Origin: C7867-002 sp964646515
Lineage (GTDB): Bacteria > Patescibacteriota > Minisyncoccia > Phycocordibacterales > PALSA-1337
Length of the DNA: 64,000 nucleotides
Direction: 5' to 3'
Assembly (NCBI GenBank): GCA_964646515.1
Contig: CAZYES010000001.1
Location: forward strand, 1 to 64,000
The position numbers and the translations under genes were made by a program. This document shows, piece after piece, positions 16,291 to 24,059 of the stretch. Under the pieces are notes generated by a model that did no database searches, was not told the DNA's origin, and saw only the letters and a program-made list of their open reading frames with translations. The stretch's first letter is position 1. Each line of letters starts with the position of its first letter.

Positions 16291-18114
16291 ATGTTTTATA
16301 ATACTCGTCGTCAAATCACCGCAGAAGAACGTGTCAAAGTTGGCGTGACATCCGATCTGATTGCGCACCTGCTGTTTCATCGTGGCCTAGCCGATTTGGC
16401 TTTGGCCAAGGATTTTCTGGAACCAAACTATGAAAAAGGCACCCATGACCCGTTTCTCTTGAAAGATGCAGAAAAGTGTGCGAGGAGACTTATTCAGGCT
16501 ATAAAAAATAATGAAAGAACGGCAATATATGCCGACTATGACGCCGACGGCATACCAGGCGCCGTAATTTTCAATGATTTTTTCAAGAGAATTGGTTTCT
16601 CTAACTATCTGATTTATATTCCCCACCGTCACGAGGAAGGTTTTGGCTTGAATATGGGGGCGGTCAGGGATTTGGCTAGTCAAGGTGTAAAACTTTTGGT
16701 TACGGTTGATTGTGGAATCACCGATGTCACACAGATTTCGGTTGCCAACGATCTGGGTATGGATGTGATAGTAACGGATCATCACGAACCGCCACAGTTG
16801 CCGTCTGGCCAATCTCATCCAGCTTTTGCCATTGTCGATCATAAACAGATTGGTTGCGAATATCCTGATAAAAATCTTTGTGGATCCGGTATAGTCTACA
16901 AAATCATTCAAGGGATATTGAAAATTGATCGTTTTGGCCTCAAAGAGGGTATGGAAAAGTGGTTTTTGGACTTAGTCGGCATTGCCACGTTGTCCGATAT
17001 GGTCCCTTTGGTCGGTGAGAATAGAGTCTTTGCTTATTATGGCTTGTCAGTTTTGAGGAAAAGTCCGAGGAAAGGTTTGATGCAGTTATTTCGTAAGCTG
17101 AAAATTGATCAGAGACACCTTTCTGAAGACGATATAACTTTTATGGTTACGCCCAGGATCAATGCTGCTTCCAGAATGGGCGTGTCGAGGGACGCTTTCA
17201 ATCTCCTTGCTACCGATAACGATGATGATGCTTATAAATATGTTGAACATCTCGATAAGATCAATAATGAAAGAAAAGGGGTTGTGTCTTCCTTGGTCAA
17301 GGAAGTAAAAAAAATAGTGCGTGAGAGACACCCTGGTGTCGTCGGCTCCGCAGAGAAATCTTCTACTGCAAATTCGGAGTCGTCTCTACCAAACGTGATC
17401 GTACTCGGTAATCCAGATTGGCGACCGTCCTTGCTTGGACTAGTCGCCAACTCTTGCGCGGAAGAATTCGATCGGCCTGTTTTTCTTTGGGGAAGAGATG
17501 GTGACAATATTATCAAGGGCTCATGTAGATCCGAAGGCAAGACCGATGTCGTCAGATTGATGCGTGCTGCGCCGGTGGAGTCGTTCAGTCAATTTGGAGG
17601 TCACCACTATTCTGGTGGTTTTGCGGTAAGTAATGAAGAGATACATTATTTAGAGGAGAGGCTGAATGATGCTCACAATAAAATATTTAATTCGAGTTCT
17701 GTAGTCGAGAACGATAAAGGGGTTACTGAAGTAACTAGTAATAGTAAAAGCATAATTGATATGGAGCTTTCAATCGATGAGGTCGATTTTGGTTTGTGTG
17801 CTGATATCAACAAGTTGGCGCCTTTTGGGGTGGGGAATTCCAAGCCCATTTTTCTCTTTAGAAAAATTATACCTGTCGGGATAAAGATGTTTGGCAAAAG
17901 TAAAGATCATCTCGAATTGATATTCAAAAAGAAGGATAATTCTAGAATATCGGCGATTTCATTTTTTGGTGCAAATAATAAGTGGGCTAAAAAAGTGAAA
18001 ACCAATGGTGAAATTGATCTTATTGCTTCGATAGAAAAATCGGTGTATCGTGGCAGGGAAGAACTTCGATTGAGAATTGTAGATGTGTTCTTGGGTCCGA
18101 TTGGTTTAGATTAG
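16291..18114 (+). CDS. recJ: Single-strand-specific 5'-3' exonuclease RecJ
   Basis: DHH-family nuclease for recombination and mismatch repair. The start is 16291 (MFYNTRR), 607 residues. Metal-binding motifs: Asp82, Asp84 and Asp86 in DYDADG, VDCGITD, and Asp163-His164-His165. The DHHA1 domain with the GGHHYSGGFAV motif is near residues 435-445, and a C-terminal OB fold follows. It faces the leaderless HIT gene and is followed 24 bp later by rnhA, another nucleic-acid enzyme. Confidence 0.93.
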   Translation: MFYNTRRQITAEERVKVGVTSDLIAHLLFHRGLADLALAKDFLEPNYEKGTHDPFLLKDAEKCARRLIQAIKNNERTAIYADYDADGIPGAVIFNDFFKRIGFSNYLIYIPHRHEEGFGLNMGAVRDLASQGVKLLVTVDCGITDVTQISVANDLGMDVIVTDHHEPPQLPSGQSHPAFAIVDHKQIGCEYPDKNLCGSGIVYKIIQGILKIDRFGLKEGMEKWFLDLVGIATLSDMVPLVGENRVFAYYGLSVLRKSPRKGLMQLFRKLKIDQRHLSEDDITFMVTPRINAASRMGVSRDAFNLLATDNDDDAYKYVEHLDKINNERKGVVSSLVKEVKKIVRERHPGVVGSAEKSSTANSESSLPNVIVLGNPDWRPSLLGLVANSCAEEFDRPVFLWGRDGDNIIKGSCRSEGKTDVVRLMRAAPVESFSQFGGHHYSGGFAVSNEEIHYLEERLNDAHNKIFNSSSVVENDKGVTEVTSNSKSIIDMELSIDEVDFGLCADINKLAPFGVGNSKPIFLFRKIIPVGIKMFGKSKDHLELIFKKKDNSRISAISFFGANNKWAKKVKTNGEIDLIASIEKSVYRGREELRLRIVDVFLGPIGLD

Positions 18115-18123
18115 GTCTCAAAA

Positions 18124-18132
18124 TGCTAGTAT
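18124..18132 (+). promoter_or_regulatory. Extended -10 of rnhA (leaderless)
   Basis: TGcTAGTAT (TAGTAT 18127-18132) ends exactly 6 nt before the rnhA ATG at 18139, just past the recJ stop codon. Confidence 0.55.
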
Positions 18133-18138
18133 GTTTTT

Positions 18139-18882
18139 ATGAGAAAAAATCCTAGGATAATAATTTTTACAGATGGGTCTTCACGCGGTAATCCCGGTCC
18201 AGGAGGATGGGCCAGTGTTATAGTGACGGGTGTTTTGCCAAAAATAGAGAGTAGAAAAGCCACAGTGACAGAAATAGGTGGCGCAGAAAAGATGACGACA
18301 AATAATAGGATGGAACTTGTGGCGGCAATGCAAGGCATTTCACATACGCCACAAGGTTCAGAAGTAACCGTTTACACGGATTCGTCATATTTGATCAATG
18401 GTATGACGAAATGGATCAAGAATTGGAAAAGAAATGGTTGGGTTACCAAGACCAAAGGTGATGTGTTGAATAAAGATATATGGATAACGCTTGATCGATA
18501 TGTTAACGAGAGAAGTATCAGTTGGAAATATGTTGGTGGGCACATTGGTATTGTGGGCAATGAAAGATGTGATCATATAGCCACTAGTTTTGCTGATGGT
18601 ATAAAAATAGAATTATATAGGGGTTTTCTTTCTGGGTATGATTTGCCCAATATCGTGAATATATCGGAAGACGACAAAAAAGTTATGATAAAGGAAAACA
18701 AATCTTCTCGCTCGAGATTGAAAGCTTATTCATATGTGAGTTTGGTCAATGGCATCATCAAAATTGATCATTCTTGGGCGGAGTGTGAAAGACGCGTCAA
18801 GGGAGTCGGGGGCGCAAGATATAAAAAAGCGACAGATGCTAGTGACGAAGCTAAAATTATCGAGGGATTCAGTATGGCGTAA
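18139..18882 (+). CDS. rnhA: Ribonuclease HI with a C-terminal hybrid-binding-like domain
   Basis: Degrades RNA in RNA-DNA hybrids. Residues 1-155 form the RNase HI domain with Asp12 (TDGS), Glu59 (NNRMEL), Asp81 (TDSS), His135 and Asp145. After a 40-residue linker, residues about 196-246 (YSYVSLVNGIIKI, SWAECERRVKGV, GARYKK) match the pattern of the hybrid-binding/viroplasmin-like domain found at the N terminus of eukaryotic RNase H1, here placed at the C terminus. The 247 residues compare with about 155 for E. coli RnhA. Confidence 0.9.
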   Translation: MRKNPRIIIFTDGSSRGNPGPGGWASVIVTGVLPKIESRKATVTEIGGAEKMTTNNRMELVAAMQGISHTPQGSEVTVYTDSSYLINGMTKWIKNWKRNGWVTKTKGDVLNKDIWITLDRYVNERSISWKYVGGHIGIVGNERCDHIATSFADGIKIELYRGFLSGYDLPNIVNISEDDKKVMIKENKSSRSRLKAYSYVSLVNGIIKIDHSWAECERRVKGVGGARYKKATDASDEAKIIEGFSMA

Positions 18883-18980
18883 ATATGGTCGTAGAGTATG
18901 GTCGGGAGATTTCATCTGGATTTGATTTTTTATTTATCAAGATTTTAATCTTTTTTTATTGGGATTTTATCTAAGATGAG

Positions 18981-18986
18981 TACGAT
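18981..18986 (+). promoter_or_regulatory. -10 box of comEC (leaderless)
   Basis: TACGAT at 18981-18986, preceded by TG two bases upstream, ends 8 nt before the comEC ATG at 18995. Confidence 0.45.
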
Positions 18987-18994
18987 TAACTCTC

Positions 18995-20422
18995 ATGAAG
19001 AGAGGGGTTTTTGTTTTTTGGAGTATTCTCGTTGCGGTCGCGCTTTTGCGTTTGTGGCAATCTTTCGATGTAAAGGCACCAGATCTTGGTATATGTGTGG
19101 GACAAAACGTCAATGGCACCGGTATAGTTTACGAGGAACCAGAACGCAAAGAAACAGGGCAGATCTTTATGGTGTCTGTCCACAGATTGTCTGTTGCTAG
19201 CACCTCGGCTGGATGTCGTGGTGATTTTCTTATTCGTCTGAAGACCAAGTTGTATCCTAGGTTTGTTTATGGTGACCTAATTGAGTTTAGTGGAAGACTT
19301 TCTTTGCCGATTAATTTTGGCGGTGCCACCGGAAGAACTTTTGATTACAAAGGGTATCTGGCCAAAGATGGTGTTTTCTATGAAATCAAGAGTGCCACGG
19401 TCTCTACCGTAATAACGGGGTCGTCAACCCCCGAAAAGAACGTTGCAAATGATGGAGATTTAATTAAAGGTTTACATGCTAGTGACAATGGCGCAATTGG
19501 TTGGCTAGCTCCTACTCTTTATTCTCTAAAGAGAAACTTTGTAAAAAATTTAGAGAAGATTCTCGGTGAACCTCATGCCGCTTTGGCTTCTGGACTTGTT
19601 GTCGGAGAGAAAGCCGCTCTGGGTAAAGATTTACTGGATGATTTTCGAATAGTCGGGCTTATTCATATCGTCGTTTTATCTGGTTATAACATCACTATCG
19701 TCGGCGATGCCATGAGACGTGCTCTTTCGTTTTTCCCTAGGATCTGGGGAATTGGTCTGGGTGGTATAGGTATTGCTTTGTTTGGTGTCATGGTCGGCGG
19801 AGGCGCAACAGTGGTTCGTTCATGTCTTATGGCCGGCATTGCTTTGTCGGCAGATCTCATTCGCCGCGAATATAACGTTATGCGTGCCCTTATTTTTGCG
19901 GGATTGGCCATGATAGTCCAAAATCCCATGATTCTTTTGCATGATCCTTCTTTTCAGTTATCATTTTTAGCTACAATAGGACTTATATTACTTGCTGGTC
20001 CCATTGAGAGGCACCTAAGGTTTGTCCCAAAAAGATTTGGTCTACGTGGCATTGTTGCCTCTACCCTGGCCACACAGGTTTTTGTCTCTCCTTATATCTT
20101 GTACATGATGGGCCAGTTTTCAGTTATCGGGGTAGTCGTCAATATCTTGGTACTACCATTTGTTCCTATGACGATGTTTTTCGTTTTTGTAGCCGGAGTG
20201 GTTGGTTTTATATCGCTTTCTTTTGCACAAGTTTTCGGTTGGATTGCATACTCGTTGCTTTCATACGAATTATTTGTAGTACGTCATTTTGCGCAGATGC
20301 CATTTGCTTCAGTCCATTTGCCATTATTTTCTGGTTGGTTAGTAGTTGGATTTTATAGCATGTTTTTTCTTATCTTATTATTTGTCGCATGGAGAAGGAG
20401 AGTGCATGTAATATCACTATGA
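18995..20422 (+). CDS. comEC: ComEC/Rec2-type DNA uptake channel (membrane part)
   Basis: 475 residues. N-terminal membrane segment and OB-like exported domain (about 30-130), then the polytopic competence domain with ASGLVVGEKAAL, the conserved HIVVLSGYNITIV and about eight membrane helices. It would carry single-stranded DNA across the inner membrane. The usual C-terminal metallo-beta-lactamase-like domain is not in this chain but in the next gene, whose ATG overlaps this TGA. With the pilus genes upstream, a natural-competence pathway is plausible; comEA and comF are not in the window. Confidence 0.88.
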   Translation: MKRGVFVFWSILVAVALLRLWQSFDVKAPDLGICVGQNVNGTGIVYEEPERKETGQIFMVSVHRLSVASTSAGCRGDFLIRLKTKLYPRFVYGDLIEFSGRLSLPINFGGATGRTFDYKGYLAKDGVFYEIKSATVSTVITGSSTPEKNVANDGDLIKGLHASDNGAIGWLAPTLYSLKRNFVKNLEKILGEPHAALASGLVVGEKAALGKDLLDDFRIVGLIHIVVLSGYNITIVGDAMRRALSFFPRIWGIGLGGIGIALFGVMVGGGATVVRSCLMAGIALSADLIRREYNVMRALIFAGLAMIVQNPMILLHDPSFQLSFLATIGLILLAGPIERHLRFVPKRFGLRGIVASTLATQVFVSPYILYMMGQFSVIGVVVNILVLPFVPMTMFFVFVAGVVGFISLSFAQVFGWIAYSLLSYELFVVRHFAQMPFASVHLPLFSGWLVVGFYSMFFLILLFVAWRRRVHVISL

Positions 20423-21405
20423 GGATCGTGGCCAAAACATTTATCATAACTTTGATTGTAATTGTGGCTACATTTATTTTTGGTCTTTATATATGGCGCG
20501 ATGAACATCGCCCATCTATTCTGGAAATTTATGTCTTTCCTATGAAAAGTGGGCGTTCTATGTTCGTGCGTACGCCAGATGATGTGAGAGTACTGATCGA
20601 TGGTGGCTCAAATTCGGAAATCGTGCGTAAAATTACCGAAATATTACCTTTTTATTCAAGACGGATTGACATTGTGATTGCTACGAATGGTGACGGCAAA
20701 AATGTGTCGGGGCTGATCGATGTCGTAGATCGATATAAAGTTGGTCATGTATATATTCCGGCGGTAACGCTTCAATCTCTGGGCATAGCAAGCTCGACTG
20801 ATCAGATCTATGGTACATTTGAAAGTGATCTTGTCAACAAGGGCATTGCGACTACCAAATTGTTGGCTGGCGATACCATAGATCTTGATTCCAGAACAAA
20901 TATTCGCATTCTATTTCCATTTAAGGACAATCAATTTGTTTATTCCAAGGCCAGTGCGCCAGAGTTGCTATTTGAAATAATGATTGGTAATAATTTTTTG
21001 ACATTTCTCGGTAATGCTTCAAATAAAATACAGAAGGCTATCGCTTCTTCAACTTTTTCCTCGTTTGTTTCTTTGGAAACTTCGTCGGCAGTAAAATCGA
21101 TTCATCAGTCTCGCGTTCTAGTCCTTTCCCATAGCGCTTTACCGGCAAATATGTCGCCACAGCTTATGGGTAAAATACGGCCAGAATATTTGGTTTATTC
21201 AAGAGTAATAAGTCGTACGGTGACATCATCGCCCAGTAAATCATCAGCTCCTGTGACGAGTTCATCTAGCAGTGCTCGAAAGAAAAAAATGGTTATCGAT
21301 CCGCTTGTCTCTGTTACAAATGAAAAGAGATTTAACTTAAAAGAAGGGAGAACAGTGAAAGTTGTTCTTGATGAGAAAGATATCAAAGTTATCGATCAAC
21401 TTTAG
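20419..21405 (+). CDS. Detached ComEC metallo-beta-lactamase-like domain, metal ligands lost
   Basis: 328 residues from the ATG at 20419, which overlaps the comEC stop as ATGA; a frame-open ATG at 20389 is less likely. One membrane anchor (about 5-25), then LEIYVFPMKSGRSMFVRTPDDVRVLIDGG, the opening pattern of the ComEC C-terminal domain. Where HxHxDH metal ligands are expected the chain reads TNGDGKNVSG, so the zinc site looks dead. A Ser-rich linker (about 265-285) and a short C-terminal module follow. It probably acts as a structural partner of the channel. Confidence 0.7.
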   Translation: MRIVAKTFIITLIVIVATFIFGLYIWRDEHRPSILEIYVFPMKSGRSMFVRTPDDVRVLIDGGSNSEIVRKITEILPFYSRRIDIVIATNGDGKNVSGLIDVVDRYKVGHVYIPAVTLQSLGIASSTDQIYGTFESDLVNKGIATTKLLAGDTIDLDSRTNIRILFPFKDNQFVYSKASAPELLFEIMIGNNFLTFLGNASNKIQKAIASSTFSSFVSLETSSAVKSIHQSRVLVLSHSALPANMSPQLMGKIRPEYLVYSRVISRTVTSSPSKSSAPVTSSSSSARKKKMVIDPLVSVTNEKRFNLKEGRTVKVVLDEKDIKVIDQL

Positions 21406-21425
21406 TTTTGCCCTATCCGTGTTTG

Positions 21426-21668
21426 CTAGATCAATCCAGCTTTTTTCAAGGTTTTGAGTGCGCCGTTTTTTTGGATTGTGCGCAGAGCTCTCGTAGACAC
21501 ATTCAAGACTATAGTTTTTTTCAGTTCGGGAACATAGATGCGCTTTTTTTGCAGGTTTGGGTACTTTCTAATTGTGCCACAAGGATTGAATTGTGTGGCA
21601 CGAGTACGGTTCGAGTAGCGACCGCCTACGACCGATTTCTTCTGAGTTATAGCGCATATTTTTGCCAT
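21426..21668 (-). CDS. rpmB: 50S ribosomal protein L28
   Basis: 80 residues beginning MAKICAITQKK with the VVGG, PNLQKKRIYVPE and VSTRALRTIQKNG patterns of bL28. It sits alone on the minus strand between comEC-like and M50 genes, with only 21 bp to the convergent upstream gene. TGaTAGCAT about 20 nt before the ATG could be its -10. Confidence 0.93.
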   Translation of the reverse strand: MAKICAITQKKSVVGGRYSNRTRATQFNPCGTIRKYPNLQKKRIYVPELKKTIVLNVSTRALRTIQKNGALKTLKKAGLI

Positions 21669-21755
21669 GGTAGTATTGAGAAACTATGCTATCATAAATC
21701 GTCCCCTTAAATCAAGTGACAGGTTTCGAGGAGGGATGATCATAAGTGCCAAAAC

Positions 21756-22361
21756 ATGTTGCAGGTTTTATCTATAGTTATTCTTATATTGTCAGTTATC
21801 ATCCACGAAGTTTCCCACGGCTATATGGCTGATGTCTTGGGCGATCCTACGGCCAGACTGCAGGGTAGATTGACTCTGAATCCAATAAAGCATATGGATC
21901 CGGTGGGTTCTGTGCTTATTCCACTGCTTACTACTTTTTTGGCCGGTTTTACTTTTGGCTGGGCGAAACCAGTTGTTTACAATCCATATAATTTGAGAAA
22001 TAAGAGGCAGGGAGAGTTTCTCATAGCTATCGCTGGTCCGTTTTCGAACCTATTACTCGCTTTAATTTTTGGGATGATTATGCGGTTTACTATTGGTCCA
22101 GCGGGTATTATTACACCGTTTATAGAGATTGTCTCGTATATCGTTATTATCAATATAATTTTAGCGATCTTCAATTTGATTCCACTGCCGCCACTTGACG
22201 GCTCGAAACTTTTTTTGGCTTTTTTGCCAAATCAGTATGGCCAAATCCGTGTGGCTCTAGAAAGATACGGGTCAATTTTTGTTATCATCGCAGTACTTTT
22301 TCTCTGGCAATTGGTTGTGCCTATAGTGCCTTTCATCTTTAATTTATTCACTGGCTTATAA
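21756..22361 (+). CDS. Site-2-protease family (M50) membrane metalloprotease
   Basis: 201 residues, mostly membrane-embedded. The zinc motif is HEVSH (His17, Glu18, His21) in the first membrane segment, followed by the GRLTLNPIKHMDP motif; the third ligand region NLIPLPPLDGSKL lies near residues 136-149. This is the short form without a PDZ domain, as in the SpoIVFB/Rip branch. Substrates are unknown. The GAGGAGGG at about 21728-21735 is 20 nt from the ATG, too far to be its ribosome-binding site. Confidence 0.88.
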   Translation: MLQVLSIVILILSVIIHEVSHGYMADVLGDPTARLQGRLTLNPIKHMDPVGSVLIPLLTTFLAGFTFGWAKPVVYNPYNLRNKRQGEFLIAIAGPFSNLLLALIFGMIMRFTIGPAGIITPFIEIVSYIVIINIILAIFNLIPLPPLDGSKLFLAFLPNQYGQIRVALERYGSIFVIIAVLFLWQLVVPIVPFIFNLFTGL

Positions 22362-22423
22362 ATATGTAGCGGTAGTTTTTGTTGTTTTGTGCCATATGCG
22401 GTGGACCAGTACACAGAGTTGAC

Positions 22424-22893
22424 AATTTTTTGCGTATATGTAAGGATTGACTACAGATTAGTCTTGTCTGGGTGTTGTCGTGGTGTCGATGATGTTTCCG
22501 CGACGTTGGCATTATTGGCAACATCCAGACCAAATTTAGGGCTTGCCTAGAACCCCATTCGCAGTTTTCCTCTGCTCGTGTGTTTGCTTCGATTGGTAGT
22601 TTGGCCAAGTCCATGGTGCCCCGACCGTCTTTCGTTGGCGTTTCAGCGGTCGGTGGCACCATTTACTCTTCCTGTTCTTTTATTTTTATCACAGCGGTTG
22701 CTTTTGTCCTTTTGAGCCGTCTGTGATCAGGGTTGCCAGTGTTCCCCCCCCCCCCTCCCACAAACACTGGCACCCTGTCTCTTAGTCACCGTAAATGGGT
22801 TTATCGGACCTTTCTCCTTGTGTTCAATGCCCATTTGCCGTGGCACGCGCCGCAATCTTTCGTAGGTTGCGGCGTTTTTCTTGCATAAAAAAT
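22424..22893. ncRNA. Highly structured RNA locus, possible RNase P RNA on the minus strand
   Basis: About 660 bp between genes hold this element. Hairpins: 22613-22662 (15 bp, one bulge, 19-nt loop), 22688-22727 (10 bp, one bulge, 19-nt loop), 22729-22776 (14 bp, one bulge, loop with 12 consecutive C) and 22848-22874. AAGTCC (22606-22611) can pair with GGACCTT (22806-22812), and AATTTTTTGC (22424-22433) with GCATAAAAAAT (22883-22893), enclosing the whole. Read on the minus strand, the order GGAGAAAGGUCC, CAGGGUGCCAG, hairpins, AAACUACC...GAAGCAA, AAUGGGGUUC, CCACGACA resembles type A RNase P RNA, but the invariant P4 pairing is not convincing. On the plus strand there are TTGACA (22419-22424) and a terminator. 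The strand is unresolved. Confidence 0.45.
22848..22879 (+). terminator. Intrinsic-terminator-like hairpin
   Basis: CGCCGCAA (22848-22855) pairs with TTGCGGCG (22867-22874) and is followed by TTTTTC on the plus strand. It would end a plus-strand transcript from the structured region; if the RNA is read on the minus strand it would be an internal hairpin near its 5' end. Confidence 0.6.
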
Positions 22894-23025
22894 CATTGCA
22901 TGCTAAGTTGTTGTAATTACCCTTATAAGCAGGGTTTATTAAATAAATTTAGGCAATAATGAGTAATCGTCACAAGCAGTCCTTTTGGAGACGACTAAAG
23001 CTTGTGTGGTGAAGAATTTCAGTTT

Positions 23026-23445
23026 ATGCCAACGATCAATCAACTTACGAGATCTTATCGAAAGCGTTTCAAACAGAAATCCAAGTCTGTAGCCTTGACT
23101 CGTACCTTCAATACTATAAAAAATCGTCCAACCTTTTTTCCGGCACCGTTTAAGAGAGGTGTATGTACAAAAGTTACTACAAAAACTCCAAAGAAGCCCA
23201 ACTCTGCCATTAGGAAGATTGCTCGCGTGAGGCTCACTAACGGGATGGAAGTTACGGCCTATATTCCTGGCGAAGGACACAATTTGCAAGAGCATGCTGT
23301 GGTATTGCTTCGTGGCGGCCGTGTTAAGGATGTAGGTTTACGGTATTCCATTGTGCGTGGTGTTTTGGATTGTGCCGGAGTGGAGAAGCGTCGCAAAGGT
23401 CGTAGTCAGTATGGTAACAAGAAGCCAAAGACGGCCACAGCTTAA
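23026..23445 (+). CDS. rpsL: 30S ribosomal protein S12
   Basis: Decoding-site ribosomal protein. The start is 23026 (MPTINQL), 139 residues; the in-frame ATG at 23002 adds eight non-family residues. The TPKKPNSA and PGEGHNLQEH segments near the decoding centre are intact. Between KSKSVAL and KRGVC there is an extra stretch of about 15 residues, as in the long S12 form of Firmicutes. First gene of the str cluster rpsL-rpsG-fusA. Confidence 0.95.
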   Translation: MPTINQLTRSYRKRFKQKSKSVALTRTFNTIKNRPTFFPAPFKRGVCTKVTTKTPKKPNSAIRKIARVRLTNGMEVTAYIPGEGHNLQEHAVVLLRGGRVKDVGLRYSIVRGVLDCAGVEKRRKGRSQYGNKKPKTATA

Positions 23446-23529
23446 TTGATTTTAAATATACTAGGAAAAACTTTAGGCAACATAAACTATTTTGGCAAAA
23501 TTCAAAATAAATTATCATAAGCAAATACC

Positions 23530-24000
23530 ATGCGAAGAAAATTAAACATAAAGAGGGAATTGAGACCGGATGTAACATATAATTCTCTTAAATTATCTAA
23601 GTTCACGAATTATATTATGCAATCTGGCAAAAAAAATATCGCCAGAAAGATTGTTGTTGATTGCATGAATGAAATCAAAGAGAAAGCCAAGGTCGAAAAC
23701 CCTTTGGAAATATTTGAGTCGGCCCTGAAAAACACGACTCCATCTATGGAGGTAAGATCACGCCGAGTCGGCGGGGCCAACTATCAGGTTCCACGAGAAG
23801 TTCGTCCAGAGCGCAAGCAAGCTTTGTCTATGAAGTGGATTATTGAGGCAGCGCGTAATAAGAAAGGCAAGCCTATTCATATTAAGTTGGCAGAGGAGAT
23901 CATCTCCGCCTCAAAGAACGAAGGTGAAGCAATCAAAAAACGTGAAAATGTACACAAAATGGCCGAGGCCAATAAAGCGTTTGCGCACTTTGCTTGGTAA
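23530..24000 (+). CDS. rpsG: 30S ribosomal protein S7
   Basis: 156 residues, normal bacterial length. uS7 binds the 3' major domain of 16S rRNA and lines the E site. The VGGANYQVP and EVRPERKQALSMKW segments are typical. The gene lies between rpsL and fusA with gaps of 84 and 59 bp. Confidence 0.95.
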   Translation: MRRKLNIKRELRPDVTYNSLKLSKFTNYIMQSGKKNIARKIVVDCMNEIKEKAKVENPLEIFESALKNTTPSMEVRSRRVGGANYQVPREVRPERKQALSMKWIIEAARNKKGKPIHIKLAEEIISASKNEGEAIKKRENVHKMAEANKAFAHFAW

Positions 24001-24059
24001 TAAGTCGTCTTTTATTATTAGGGAGTAATTGAGTGTTTGTATATTAACATTAAATATTT

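Noticed and set aside
21736..21777. 13-codon leader peptide with GAGGAGGG immediately before its ATG
   Set aside because: The Shine-Dalgarno-like run abuts the ATG with no spacer and the peptide has no regulatory pattern.
22348..22662. 104-codon open frame on the minus strand in the structured region
   Set aside because: It overlaps the end of the M50 gene and the strongest hairpin, has an amino-acid composition unlike its neighbours and no recognisable domain; it is a by-product of the RNA structure.
22744..22755. Run of 12 C residues as an assembly artefact
   Set aside because: It sits exactly in the loop of a 14-bp hairpin, so I keep it as part of the structured RNA, though its exact length may be misread.
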